In this document: piece after piece, positions 40,274-52,051 of the stretch
Layout of the letters: each line of letters starts with the position of its first letter
Numbering within the stretch: the stretch's first letter is position 1
Position numbers and translations under genes: made by a program
NCBI GenBank assembly: GCA_916048095.2
Contig: OU696591.1
Span: forward strand, 2,577,001-2,641,000
Length of the DNA: 64,000 bases
Direction: 5' to 3'
Source of the DNA: Sacculina carcini
Lineage: Eukaryota; Arthropoda; Thecostraca; Sacculinidae
Notes under the pieces: generated by a model
Told to the model about the DNA's origin: nothing
The model's database searches: none
What the model saw: only the letters and a program-made list of their open reading frames with translations

Positions 40274-43131
40274 GTACAGTTATTATTTTGCTTTGTTTCC
40301 TGGTGTATTCCATTTGAGACTGGATTGTTTACATGCAGAGCAGTAGCAACCGCCCTCCGTACCCCCTGACCGCGAAATCTCGAGTGTATAGGGCAGTGGT
40401 TCTTAACCTTTTTTTTATTCCCCACTTATCAATGAGCCATCTCTTCATTTTTACAACAGCACCACTGATTCAATGGCACCGTTGCTTCACGTATGATACC
40501 AAAAGTTATCATAAACTAACGCATAAAATTCCCTAGCTAGGGGCTGGAGACCGAGGGGCTATTGTAACTGTATTTTGCCAAAGTCGGACCTCTATTATAA
40601 TGGTGTTTCATTTATAATTGGGGCCCAAATATTGTCTTGGGGGCATAATACCTCGCATCGGCTCTGTTTACACACACACACACACATACATACATACACA
40701 AAAATGCAGATACACATACACATATTGGTTGACACTGTAAACTTGGACTTGACATGATTTTTGATCAAGTCCCAATTACAATGGATTATTACAGAGACCA
40801 GATCAATATGGAGGTTGTCACGAAACCTGGCTGAGGTGACGAACAATTATAATTGTGAGTCAAGGGATGAGTTTTGTTTGTCCTTATCATGAATTACTCA
40901 TACACCTCATGCCGAAGTTTTCAGTCAACCACATCCATCCCGAAGTCAATTGACGAACAATTACCCAGCCGATGGGCACATCGGTAATAGGAATGGAGTT
41001 GTCACGAAGATTGAACAAGAAGGGCCCAGTGTCGTACCAAATAAGACCTTTGCTACACTTGGGCGTCACAAAGTCGTAATGAGTGATTATACCGCACCGA
41101 TACACATGCTGCAAAGTTATGACGGTTACAAACAGTGCGGCGCCAAGGGGGTTCAAAGCGGTTGAAGCCACCCCCCAATAAAAATGTGCCAAACACCACC
41201 TGAGCCTCCCGAAAATCCTGACTATCAACATTTAGAGCAGGGGCTCTTAACCTTTTGATGATCACACACCCCAATGGATTGCCGAATATGGTCCCATACC
41301 CCTTTATTTGACTGATCAAATAATTATCACCAATCCTTCTATTTTCCAGTATATTTTCTAAATCCACGAGTGTTTTAATTGATTGAGCTTATTGTACTTT
41401 AGATACGGATTATTAGTAAAACCTTACCATTGATAATTTCATTATTTATAAGCCATTAATAATTTATGCCAGAAATCGAGTCCCATACCCCCGATTTTGG
41501 GTCCCATACCCCCAGGGTGTATGAATACCCCCGGTTAAGGAGCCCTGATTTATAGAGTAGTTCTTCATATTTCGTATTGTGACCATACGTCCTTTTCCCC
41601 GGACATGTCCTCTTTTTGTGGGCTGTCCGGCTTGCTCAGGTTCTTTTTTGAGAAATTCTTCAAATATCTGGGGCTCATATAGTTTGAGTAGTGAAACTCC
41701 ATGCGTTGCCTCTGCGAGTGTATTATGAGTCGGTCCGTGTCAAAAAGCGGCAATCGAAACATTTGACCTATAAAATGGTTAATTTGCAATAAAAACGTCA
41801 TTTTTGAATAGAAAGTGTCCTCTTTCTGGAGATTTAGAATATGGTCACCCTATGCTTCGCCAAGCCTCCGCATCTTTTTCTTTAGCCCCTTCAGCCTTTT
41901 ACTTGGGAAATCCTGGCTCCGCCATTGATTCCCAGTAGCGCTGGTGAACGAAACTTGTTGAGGCGCGTGCGACGATTTCTCTATCACCGCTCTTCATTAC
42001 CTCTCTTTCGTTCCAGTTTTGTTTGTCCTTATCACCTTGGAAAACATGCGTGTATGTATGTGTGTGTGTATGTATGTGTGTGTATGTATGTGTGTGTATG
42101 TTTGTGTGTGTATGTATGTGTGTGTATGTATGTGTGTGTATGTATGTATGTGTGTGTTGGTTTATCTGTCTGTTCAATCTTGAAATGATTCAAACACAAC
42201 GTTCGAAAGCATCCAAACATTCACCAATCGTTCGAACACGCCAACACGACATTGTTCTCGTCCGCGTATCTGTGAGTGTATGCATGTCTATGTGTGTGTA
42301 TGTGTGTGTGTGTGTACTTCTGTATATGTATGAGTGTGCTGCAGTGTCTACATCGTGCAATGCTACCAAGGCTTGCAATACAACCAGCCGCCCTGCCTAT
42401 GAGCAATTGTCGACGTGTGACCTGCACTGTGGCCGCGGGCGATGCCAGCTGGCCTGGGGTCAAGCTCGGGTCAGTTTATGTATGCATGCAGTGGCGTAAC
42501 TAGAATAGCTGTCATCCGGGGCGGTGCATTTTTGCCTCCCCACCACAGTGGCGGCGCCAGGAGGGGGGATGCTTGGGGGGAGGGAGCGCCCAGAAATATG
42601 TCAAGCCCCACTAAGTCCCCCCAAAATATATCATGATCATGGACAATACAAATTCTTATCACTCTAAATGAAGTCCTGTAATTATGGTTCAAGTTCGACG
42701 ACTGAATCAGTGCGCCCCAGTGCCTTATTATAATAGTATGTAGTCAGCGTTCGAGTGTAACTCTTCATGCTGAGCCAAGCCCCCTCAACTTGTTCCTAAA
42801 CCCTCCCTCAGCTCCCCCCATCGGAAAACTCTTGGCGCCGCCACTGCCCACCATATATGCTTGCAGCTCATTTAGCCGCAAGAAACTGTGCACACCAAGA
42901 CGACTGTATAGCGAATTGGTTTATGTATACAACTTCATGTATCGATATAGCTGAAAAGATTAACTCCTATCAATAATGCGCGCTTCCGGTCAACTGAACG
43001 GAGAAGATAATTATCTTAAACCGGTCTTGCCTCTATTCAGCTTTTAGTTATTTGAAATTAAAACAACAAACACGAATATTTTAAACAAAGCGCAACCAAT
43101 TCAGTTTGCCAATGTCACCAATGTTAGTTAA

Positions 43132-43201
<70 letters not shown>

Positions 43202-44025
43202 TGTATGTCTGTGTGTGTTTTTTATAGTTTTTTCTAACTCAATTTATTGCGTGCAGCCACATCAAGCAAATTGTTGACAAGTCACAAACATGAACAGAGT
43301 ATACAAGTTATCAACATGGACATAATAGATTATACCATCATACACGCATATGCACCCATATGCGACAATTACGTACAGACACGCACAGTCATACACACAC
43401 ACACACACACACACACTCACACAGACATACAGACGTACACACTCACAAATACATACACTCATGGGCCACAAACGGCAACAAAGATGAGTTTTGAGTGAAA
43501 TCTTCAATATCTTGATCCATAACTCTAATATCAATGAATTCGGTTTCAGTTGTCATGAGGTCAGATAAAGCCATTCGTATAACGACCACTGAGTCCACTG
43601 GACTCAGTGGTCGCTAATACAAGTTTGAGAACCACTGGCACAAACCGCGCGACCCAACGAAACAAACAACACAGTGACAAAGCAACAAAACCTTTCACGG
43701 TGAGATCACAAACACGTGTGTGAGTGTGTGTGTGTGTGTGTCTGCCAGTGTGTGTGTCCGCACGGTTATGCTGGCGTAGTTTGTCAGTTAATTGTCGGCG
43801 AATGTTCAGCGCCGCACGCACCCTGCTTCAACGGTGGAACTTGTCAGCGCTTGTTGGCGCTCTCGTACAGCAAACACTTCAATGACACCAGCAGCACCGA
43901 CAATAACAGCAGCGAGAGTGACAAAGAAATTCCATCATTCCGTCATAATGTCACCGCATGGCTCCAACAACCCGCCTATGTGTGCCTCTGTCCCGACGGC
44001 TATACCGGTATGTTTGTGTGTGTGT

Positions 44026-44101
<76 letters not shown>

Positions 44102-45445
44102 TTATGCTATGCACAGATGCAAGAGCGTAGATTTGTGTCTAGGCCCGGGGGATGACAGCTGTCATGCATTAGTGTTAAAAGTTGACTTAGTTGTCTGGTG
44201 GCACGGGACTCAAAAACATTATGGGTCCTATTCAATTACAACCCAAATATATCAGTGAACAGAATATTGCATATAATTGCAAAACTCCAATGACTGAATT
44301 CAGAAAAATTATCGGGGGGTATAATTGTATATTCATATCTCCAAGCCAATTTATCGGGGCATATACAACAACAACAACAACAACAACATGTATTTGTTCG
44401 GTATACGGTTCGATATACGGTAATTACTCCTAGGATGTACGCTAATGTACAGATATGTGTAGTGTTATATACAGTTTGTATGTGTGTGTGTGTGTGTGTG
44501 TGTAATGTACGTGTAGGTGATCGTTGTGAGCGGTGTGTTGACTTCTCATGCTTCAACACCACTTACACCAATCAAACCACCACTAGTTTGTCCCAGACTG
44601 TAATCTGTCGCCGTCACAACTCCACCCCGCCTTCATTCAGCTGCAACTCCACTAACAACTCTTCAGAGTCGCAATCTGAAATGGCAGACGTCTCTTCGGC
44701 GTCGTCTTGTGCCAACACGACGTGCGCAAACGGCTGGTGCGACAGAAGCGAGACGGCGCTGTGCTGGTGCGCCGGCGCTCGTCGCACGGGTCACCACTGT
44801 CAGCTGGACTTGTGTCGCTGCTGGCCGACTTGCGACGATCACAACTCAGCACTGGACTCCGAGACTCAAGCGTCGGCCGTCGCTAACACGCCGTGTGTCC
44901 GCAAAGTGTGCAGACAAGGTCGGTGTGTCTTTCTCTCTCTCTCTCTCTGTCTCTCTCTTTCTTTTTTCTCTCTCTCTCAGTGTGTGTGTCTCTCTCTCTC
45001 TGTGTGTGTGTGTGTGTATGTGTGTGGGTAAAAATGTCCACACAAGATAACTGTTGCTCAATCGCAATATATTCACAAAAACGAGTCCACATCGAACGAA
45101 CTGGTGAACTTCCCGAGTGAGCACAGATGCACAGACACGCTCACACGCATACAAACATACTCATACATACAAACAGGCATACTCATATGTGTGACAAGCG
45201 AAGAGCACACACTCTTTTCATGATCACAACCAATTTCTCTCTGGAGGCAATGGGTGAGCATACAAACCAACGTGCACTTAAACGTCACACATATTTACAC
45301 TAATCGTAGACATACAGACATACACACAACAACATACATACATACAACAAGGGAAACAGAGCGAGTGAGCTATAAAGTGAAAGAGCGATGGATACAATAC
45401 AATATTTATGGGCATGAGTGTGTGTGTGTATTTGTAAGTATGTGC

Positions 45446-45491
<46 letters not shown>

Positions 45492-48253
45492 ATGTGTGTG
45501 CGTGTGTGTGTATCTGTGTGCCTGTGTATCTGTTCCCACTCGGAAAATTAATTAATTACATTCAATGTGGATTCATTTTTGTCTTGTGTATATATGATTT
45601 GTGTGTGTGTGTGTATCTGTGTGTGTATGTGTGTTTGTGTGTGTATGTGTGTGTGTATGTGTGTGTGTGTGTATGTGTGTGTGTGTGTGTGTGTAGGTAT
45701 TTATATACGTGTATGCGTGCTTGTGTGTGTGTTGTGTGTTGGAGACTGTTTATATAATTAACCAATATGTAACACTAGAATTTATCAGATCTCATAGTGT
45801 CATCCAGTTGTTAATATTCACCTAAATCCACCTTGAATGTTTATGTATTTGCCTGTCACTGGCGGATCCAGGGGGGCGGGCTCAGGGGGCTGAAGCCCCC
45901 CTAAATGTTTCCATCAACTCCTCATAGCCAACAGATTCACTAAAAGTGGTCAAGAAAAATTTCTCTATGTAGAGTTGGTTGATATTAGCATTATCGCAAA
46001 GCAGGGTTTGCTTGGTTTAAACCAAGTGTTCTTTATATATAAAAAATAGTTATTTTTTAAATTGTTTTTTTGACAGAAATGAATTTTCTCATATAGTAAT
46101 GATCAAATATTTTCAGAATAAGTAAATGAGTTCATTAATACAGTTTTAAATCTTCATACATTTTACTTTTTGGCATGATTTTATGGGTTTCCACGATATG
46201 ATAATTTTATATTAACATTTTTGGTTTTTGCTGGGGAAGCATTGTAGTTGGTATTTATGAGAAATCCTATATCTTTACGACAAAACATTTGAGTTTCTAT
46301 GAAAAACACTATTTTTAGAAACCTCTGAGTTAAAAAAAAATGTGCTTACTCTGAAAACAAACATGAATTAACTTCCATGGACAAAACTATTTTTAGTCAC
46401 TAGATTTTCATAAATAAGGCCACTGGGTATTTGGATTTGGACTGTGCAAACATATGTGGGTGTTTAAAATCGACTGCTTTCGCAATTGGAAGCTGTTTAA
46501 AACTTCCGTTGCCTATAGATGCTACAAGGTGAAATTCAAGATCCTGTGTGTACATTTTTATGATTTTCTTTTTTGAATTTTTACAAAACTCTTGGTAAGT
46601 GGTACTAAAATAAGTTTAACTATATACTAAATAGCATGGTACAATCCTTTTTTAATTTGTGTGTGCAAAGTGTAAAAAATTAAAACAAAACAATCTGTTT
46701 TTTGTTTTTTTTCAAACCCTGTCGCAAAGCATACTCGCGCATAATGAGTTTTTGAATGTATGTATATCCTTGAACAAAATTTTCAGCCCCCCAAAATTGT
46801 ACTCTAGATCCGCTACTGGTGTCTGTGTGTGTGTATGTGTATGTGTGTGTGTATGTGTGTTTGTGGGTGTGTGTTATCGTGACAGAGCTGCTGGATTCTG
46901 GAGTGGGTGTGTTGTGCGCCAGCTACACCAGCACCGATATGAACACGACACAGCAAGAAGAAGGCTGCCTTTTTCAGCCGGTGGACTGTCTCAATGATGC
47001 CGTGTGCAGTCACAAAAACGGCTCCGCCCACTGCAGGTCTCTTGTGTGTATGTGTGTGTTTATGTGTGTATGTGTGTTTGTATGTGTGTATGTGCTTGTG
47101 TGAGTGTATGTGTTTGTGAGTGTGTATGTGCTTGTTAGTGTGAGTGTATGTGCTTGTGTGTGTGTGTTTATCATATCACAAACGTTTGGTTGATTGGCAC
47201 GACACGTGGCAGTTATTGCTAGATGCTCGCTTCCTGCCTGATGTCACGATATGTTTTAACACCCGGTGGATTGTTATCTGTAGAATCCAGCTGAAATTTT
47301 GTGTATTTTACAAAAAAACAAACACACAGACACACACACACACACGTGTGTGTGCAGTGTCTGTGTGTATGTGTTTGTATTTATGTATCGGTGTGTTTGT
47401 TTGTGTGTATGTTTATATGTGTGTGTGTATGTGCTGGCAGTTGTACTGCAGGCTTTGCCGGCGCTACTTGCCAGCGTCGTGTCTGTTCCGACCAGTACTG
47501 CCTACACGGAGGCACTTGCAGCCTGCAGACTGTAGATAACACCAGCGAGGATGTAGCAAAGTTAGCCAGTCTTTTGTTATATTGGAAGCGAGTGGCCGAA
47601 TGAGCCAATCAGCTGAGCAGACAGAAATTAGTGATGTAGAGCCTAGTAGGTGCTTGAGTAGATTGCTAAATATATACTAGACGTCAGCATTTGGACGCCA
47701 AACACAACAAAAACATAATTCTGTATTGGCGAAGTGAAAGTGACACAGTAATTATTTTATGATTGACTATTTTTTGACTTTATTGATATTAATTATTAAT
47801 TTTTCACTACTCACAGCTGGAAATGTAGAGACTAAATGTTTGGTAGCTTGTACAACAGAGCTTGCGGTTGCCTCGAAACACAAACCAACCTCTAATAATG
47901 CTCCAACAATACTTCACTTGAAAATATCAAGTATCCTGGTAGAAGTCAACATTGAGTTCACTGTTAGTCATGTAAAAATATATATAGTTAATCCGTGATA
48001 TTGAAGGCGAAGGTCTTTTGGGCGGCTACTGTACATGTGTGTATGTGTGTGTGTCTGTCAGTGGGTGGACAGAGTGGTCGGCTACAGAGCCGGTGTGTGC
48101 GTGTCTGTCTGGCTGGACAGGCTCGCGTTGTCAACGTCACACTGGCTGTCGGAGCTACTGCTTCAATGGCGCGACTTGTGTGGCGGCCAATGCTGGTAGT
48201 GACACGTCCAGTGATATGCCCACCTGTATGTCAGTATAACTGCACACACACGT

Positions 48254-48294
<41 letters not shown>

Positions 48295-48612
48295 CACATA
48301 CACAAACACATACATACATACACACATACACACAGACACATAAACACATACTTATACATATACATACACACATACACATATATACACACATCCAAACACA
48401 TACACATACATACACACTCATTATTTTTCATGTATATTGAACACAAAAGCATATGATTCAACAAAAGACAATGCCAACCTAAGCAAAAATTTAAAAAATA
48501 CCGATGTGATCCACACGAGTATCCCATACACACACTATTCAATACACCCACCCACCAGCACACACACACACACACGTACATATACACATTCAGAGAGGCA
48601 GACAGACACACA

Positions 48613-48649
<37 letters not shown>

Positions 48650-49391
48650 TATCTCTATCTAAATGTGTGTGTGTGTGTATCTCTCTGTGTGTGTGTGCGC
48701 GTGTATGTGCACGTGTGTGCGTGCATGTGTGTGTGTGTGTAGTTGTGCCGCCGGGTTCGTTGGTGTGCGGTGCGGCACTTTTGTAGGCGGCGGCGCTGAT
48801 TGGTCGAGCAGCAGCCAATCAGCGGCCAGATATCTGGTGCCATCACTGGTCACTGTGCTGCTATTGGTCGTTGTGTTTCTGCTCGTCCTGGGTGTGTTCC
48901 TATGGCGACGGCGTATACAGTCAGTATATGCACACACAAACACACACACGCATATGGATATACGCTTGGACGTATAAAGCAAATAGGTTACCTGGAAAAG
49001 GTATACACTGTACCCAGATGTTGAATTTACCAAAGTTATTTATCCAACATTTTCACTTGTTGAGTTATTCATATTCATATTCACATGTAGAAACAATGCG
49101 TCATTGATTTTTGACTTCTAGTTTTGTTTGAATTTTTCATGATGACCATTTCAAATATTCTACCATCTAATTAATTCCAGTTTTTATACACTTCTAATCG
49201 GAGAACCTTATTTTTTTATTTCTTCTCGACAACATATCTTCATTAGTTTTATGAGTATCCTCTGTGCACATTCTCTTGAAAAGTGAGTGTGTGTCTGTGT
49301 GTGAGTTAGGCGTATGTTTTTACACTGGCGTATGAGCGATGACAGTGCGCCTGTCATTGAGAATCCCGTCTACGCAATGTCGCTGGAGTGA
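40135..49391 (+). CDS. EGF-repeat type I membrane protein with LRP1-like NPxY tail, 9 exons
   Basis: Exons 40135-40273, 42345-42469, 43749-44007, 44517-44918, 46886-47036, 47441-47560, 48062-48229, 48743-48919 and 49310-49391 sum to 1623 nt (540 residues plus stop), with compatible phases at every junction. Residues 1-28 look like a signal peptide. Residues about 75-465 hold roughly six to seven EGF-like modules, each with the CxC and GYxG/GFxG pattern, Asn-rich in places. A transmembrane helix spans 485-509, followed by RRR. The 31-residue tail has RM, then IENPVY at 530-535, an NPxY endocytosis/PTB-binding motif. The RRR-RM-NPxY spacing resembles the membrane-proximal tail of LRP1. Ligand unknown. 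Alternative: exon 1 is unrelated and this is the 3' end of a longer LRP1 gene; no LDL-A or YWTD module is seen upstream in this window. Confidence 0.78.
40393..40560 (+). mobile_element. Solitary hAT-type end
   Basis: CAGTGGTTCTTAACC at 40394 is a typical hAT terminus. No matching right end with target duplication was identified. Confidence 0.4.
41238..41547. mobile_element. hAT-type MITE in intron 1 of the EGF gene
   Basis: Ends CAGGGGCTCTTAACC and the complement of GGTTAAGGAGCCCTG. Flanks atttagag and atttatag match at 7 of 8 positions. Interior has repeated catacccc words. Confidence 0.82.
41580..41847. mobile_element. Possible small MITE (TGACCATA ends)
   Basis: TGACCATACGTCC at the left and the complement of gaatatggtca at the right, with ttccccggacatgtcctc near the left and gtcctctttctgg near the right. 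No clear target duplication. Confidence 0.45.
42345..42469 (+). CDS. EGF-repeat gene exon 2
   Basis: Encodes STCDLHCGRGRCQLAWGQAR, the first half of an EGF module. Acceptor GTGCTGCAG after a GT tract, donor GTCAGT, phase 0. Confidence 0.75.
42546..42846. mobile_element. hAT MITE nested in another hAT-like end
   Basis: Ends CAGTGGCGGCGCCAGGAG and the complement of CTTGGCGCCGCCACTG, flanked by cccacca on both sides. To its left, CAGTGGCGTAACTAG (42489) looks like the terminus of a different hAT element into which it inserted. Both lie just after exon 2. Confidence 0.78.
43134..43200 (+). repeat. (GT)n microsatellite
   Basis: About 32 GT units in the intron between exons 2 and 3 of the EGF gene. 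Confidence 0.95.
43749..44007 (+). CDS. EGF-repeat gene exon 3
   Basis: Begins CVCPHGYAGVVC, closing the module opened in exon 2, then CFNGGTC and CLCPDGYTG of the next. An Asn/Ser-rich loop has potential N-glycosylation sites (NDTS, NNSS, NVT). Donor G|GTATGT. Confidence 0.85.
44020..44094 (+). repeat. (GT)n microsatellite beginning at the exon 3 donor
   Basis: The GT run begins within about 15 nt of the donor GTATGT. Confidence 0.95.
44517..44918 (+). CDS. EGF-repeat gene exon 4
   Basis: Continues as (G)DRCERC, then an Asn-rich spacer with several NxT/NxS sites and a further Cys-rich module (CANTTCANGWCD, CWCAG). Acceptor GTGTAG after (TG)n; donor G|GTCGGT. Confidence 0.8.
45857..46818. 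mobile_element. hAT-type element (CAGTGGCGGATC family), long copy
   Basis: Left end CACTGGCGGATCCAGG; right end the complement of CTAGATCCGCTACTG. The 962-bp interior contains the family blocks aactcctcatagcc and ttcactaaaagtgg, but no long open frame. The target duplication is weak (6 of 8). It lies in the intron before exon 5, ending about 65 nt from the acceptor. Confidence 0.7.
46886..47036 (+). CDS. EGF-repeat gene exon 5
   Basis: Encodes ELLDSGVGVLCASY and CLFQPVDCLNDAVCSHKNG, ending AHC. Phase 1 in, phase 2 out, joining C-S-C across the intron. Confidence 0.8.
47441..47560 (+). CDS. EGF-repeat gene exon 6
   Basis: CTAGFAGATCQRRVCSDQYC then LHGGTCSLQ. The donor was chosen as AA|GTTAGC to keep phase; upstream GTAGCA with a later acceptor at 48090 is an alternative. 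Confidence 0.75.
48062..48229 (+). CDS. EGF-repeat gene exon 7
   Basis: CACLSGWTGSRCQ and CRSYCFNGATC. Donor GTCAGT. With exon 8 it gives a C-I-C junction, exactly the EGF Cys4-x-Cys5 spacing. Confidence 0.8.
48743..48919 (+). CDS. EGF-repeat gene exon 8 (transmembrane)
   Basis: CAAGFVGVRC closes the last module, followed by a Gly/Ser linker and a 25-residue hydrophobic helix ending FLW-RRR. Donor GTCAGT. Confidence 0.88.
49310..49391 (+). CDS. EGF-repeat gene exon 9 (cytoplasmic tail, stop)
   Basis: Encodes the tail ending SAPVIENPVYAMSLE with stop TGA at 49389-49391. Acceptor GAGTTAG after a TG tract. Confidence 0.85.
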
Positions 49392-50039
49392 GCGGCAGTG
49401 GAGCGTCGTGACCGAGATGCTCTGATATCTGATGACCGCCCCCGACCGGCTTGAGATCAATGAAGAATTGCAGATGTGATCAAGATGAACGTGAGATGTG
49501 TCATGTTGAGGCAATTGCAATTGTGTCGCTTCGGTCAAAATGGTGCATTGGTTTTACGGTGATGTTATGTTATTTGTATGACACGGAGCTTTTTTTCTGA
49601 GCTTTATGTGGGAGGGGTTGCATTGAGCGTTGAATGCTTTACAGCTTAAACTGTGTGTCGCCAGGGCTCGCTGGGTTGTTAGGTTGATGTACAAATCTAG
49701 TGCGACTTTTGAATTGATTATTGATTATTGAATTGATTATTGAATGGCGCGAAAAAGTGAATTGGATACTTGGTCTTGTCCGGTCAATGTAGAGCAATGG
49801 TACGTACAAAAAAACCAACCAACTTTCATTGTAGGTGCAAATCATTATATAATGCCGGCCGTGGTTCAGATTGGTTGTTGTTTTCGTTGCCTACGCGTTT
49901 TGAGAGTACCCAAGATATCGTTCGTTGGCGAACAAACGTTATCACAAGGTGAAGTTCCTACAGGGTTGTTAGTTGCATTAGAAAACACATGCTGTGAAGT
50001 TTTACGTGCATTGTGATGATTAAGTTGCGCTATTCTACT

Positions 50040-50069
50040 AATAAATGATGTTGTTAACTACACAATAAA
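50040..50069 (+). promoter_or_regulatory. Candidate polyadenylation signals of the EGF gene
   Basis: AATAAA at 50040-50045 and 50064-50069, about 650-680 nt beyond the stop. Placement is plausible for a 3' UTR, but the sequence is AT-rich and chance is not excluded. Confidence 0.3.
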
Positions 50070-50515
50070 TGATGTACACCAACGTGATTCCAGCCAAGCA
50101 CGCTATTATCAGAGGTTTGCATTTGCTCTTCTTGCTGGAACGCACCACTGGTGCGCTACTTTTCAATTTCAAAAATATTTGAATATCACAAATGGAGAAG
50201 ACCATAGACATTATAGAAGTCGACACATTAAGAAGCACAATCGGCACCCCTAGCTAATCGAGTTGAAATATCACAATGTGTTCGGAAAATAACATCATTT
50301 AATTTGCACCTCGAATTCTAATCCTAGCATAACTATACTCCTTGATGTTTTAGATACTAGTCAGCTGACTATGGCGAAATCATCATCAGAGCTAGTCGAC
50401 ACGAGAGCGTCATAAATGCATTTATATTCGGACGATAAACATATCAGATGGTGAGGAAACAACGGATTTGCGCAGATAATGGGCAAAGTGACAGTGAAAA
50501 TAATGATAGTGTGAA

Positions 50516-50745
50516 TCAGCCGAATTCAACGTGAACACCATTAGAAATCTCGCTTAATTTCGAGCGCGTTAAATCGTCACAATACATGATTCTCACACGG
50601 TGATAGATAATGGGATACGAAGTCAAATCAAGGTGCAATTGTTGAAACCACGTGTTGTCTTGCGCAAAACAGAAGTGAGAAACTCCATAATTACTGCTAG
50701 CGACCACAACTTCATTCTCCAAGCACACACACACACACATTCCAT
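50516..50745 (-). other. Unrecognised coding-like minus-strand segment
   Basis: An open frame reading through YPIIYHRVRIMYCDDLTR, preceded on its strand by a TG tract like the true acceptors here. I do not recognise a family and found no partner exon. Could be a 3' alternative exon, an old insertion or chance. Confidence 0.25.
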
Positions 50746-51291
50746 ATTCTAGTCCACCACCACCACACACACAGACATACACATACACACACACTTGGAT
50801 CGTCGATGAAATACCAAATAAGAGCTTGTGTTAAAACCAAACCATGCTACAGGATTATGGAACAATCCAAGACACACACATTCACACACATAAAAAAATG
50901 CTATGCTCACGCGAACCAAAATCATTCCGATAATAATGATAACTAAATTGAAATAAATGCGCGCAAACACACAAACACATACACACACACACACACACAC
51001 GTACGCCTCGTATAAGTAATTCAAGAGTAAAACACAAGCATTAAATGAGCGCCAGCCTGTCTAATGTCAACAGTACACAAAACCGCAATACCATCCTCCA
51101 CTCTATCCATTCTCTCTCTCTCTCTGCAAGACACTTGAGACACACACACCAATAAAACGATGTAAGCACACAGACACGCGCATCAATGTGTTTGTATTTG
51201 AGTGTGTATTTGAGTGCAAGTGATGTGAAGAGGACGAGAGTACACGGTGATATAAAGAAAGAGTGTGTGAGTGAGAGAGAGAGAGAGAGAG

Positions 51292-51516
51292 TTAGTGCGC
51301 CGCGGTGGTGGTCGCGTTGTTGTTGTTGTTATTGTTACTGCTGCTGTTTTGCTGTTGAATTTCGATTTTCTCGACGGTCATGTCGGGATTCATGTGGGTC
51401 GCCTCCTGAATGGCGTCTCGCAGCGCCAGATCGTGATCAATGGGATCACCGTCCGACTGAATGGTGATCTTTTGCTCGACACGCGTCTCCATCACGCCGT
51501 CCTTCTCGGTCTTGTA
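51292..51516 (-). CDS. EPB41: Protein 4.1 last exon (C-terminal domain)
   Basis: Encodes the conserved [43 protein letters not shown], then an Asn run and stop TAA at 51292-51294. Acceptor GAACAG behind a TCTG tract. Confidence 0.92.
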   Translation of the reverse strand, partial: YKTEKDGVMETRVEQKITIQSDGDPIDHDLALRDAIQEATHMNPDMTVEKIEIQQQNSSSNNNNNNNATTTAAH

Positions 51517-52016
51517 CTGTTCGTCCGTGCGTCCGTCACACAGACAGACAGACAGACAGAGAAGCAGGGAGGAACATAGAAAAAGGACGTTGAAAAGGCA
51601 GAAATAAAAAGGTGGAGGTGGAGGAAAAATACGAAGACAGAATTGTGGATGAAAAGAGTATAATAGAGAAATGTGGAGAGCGAATAGTTGATAGAGAAAG
51701 GAGGAGCAACACACGGATACATCCAGTTGTAATATCCAATGACAACCTCAGTATGGGCTGACACACAGGTATCTTATAATGTTTTAAGAAGAATATTAAA
51801 AGTAATAAATAGGAAATATTCAATACATTATTTGAACACAAATAACAGAAATGCTGCACATACTATTATGACCACATTATATGTGTGTATGTATGTACGT
51901 TTGTGTGTGTGTGTGTGTGTGTGTCAGCAACTGACCGTGACAGTTTCAACAGTGCGCTGTCGACTTGTTACAGTTTGACTACTCACTATTTCACCCTCCA
52001 ATTCCAGCTACAACAC

Positions 52017-52051
<35 letters not shown>

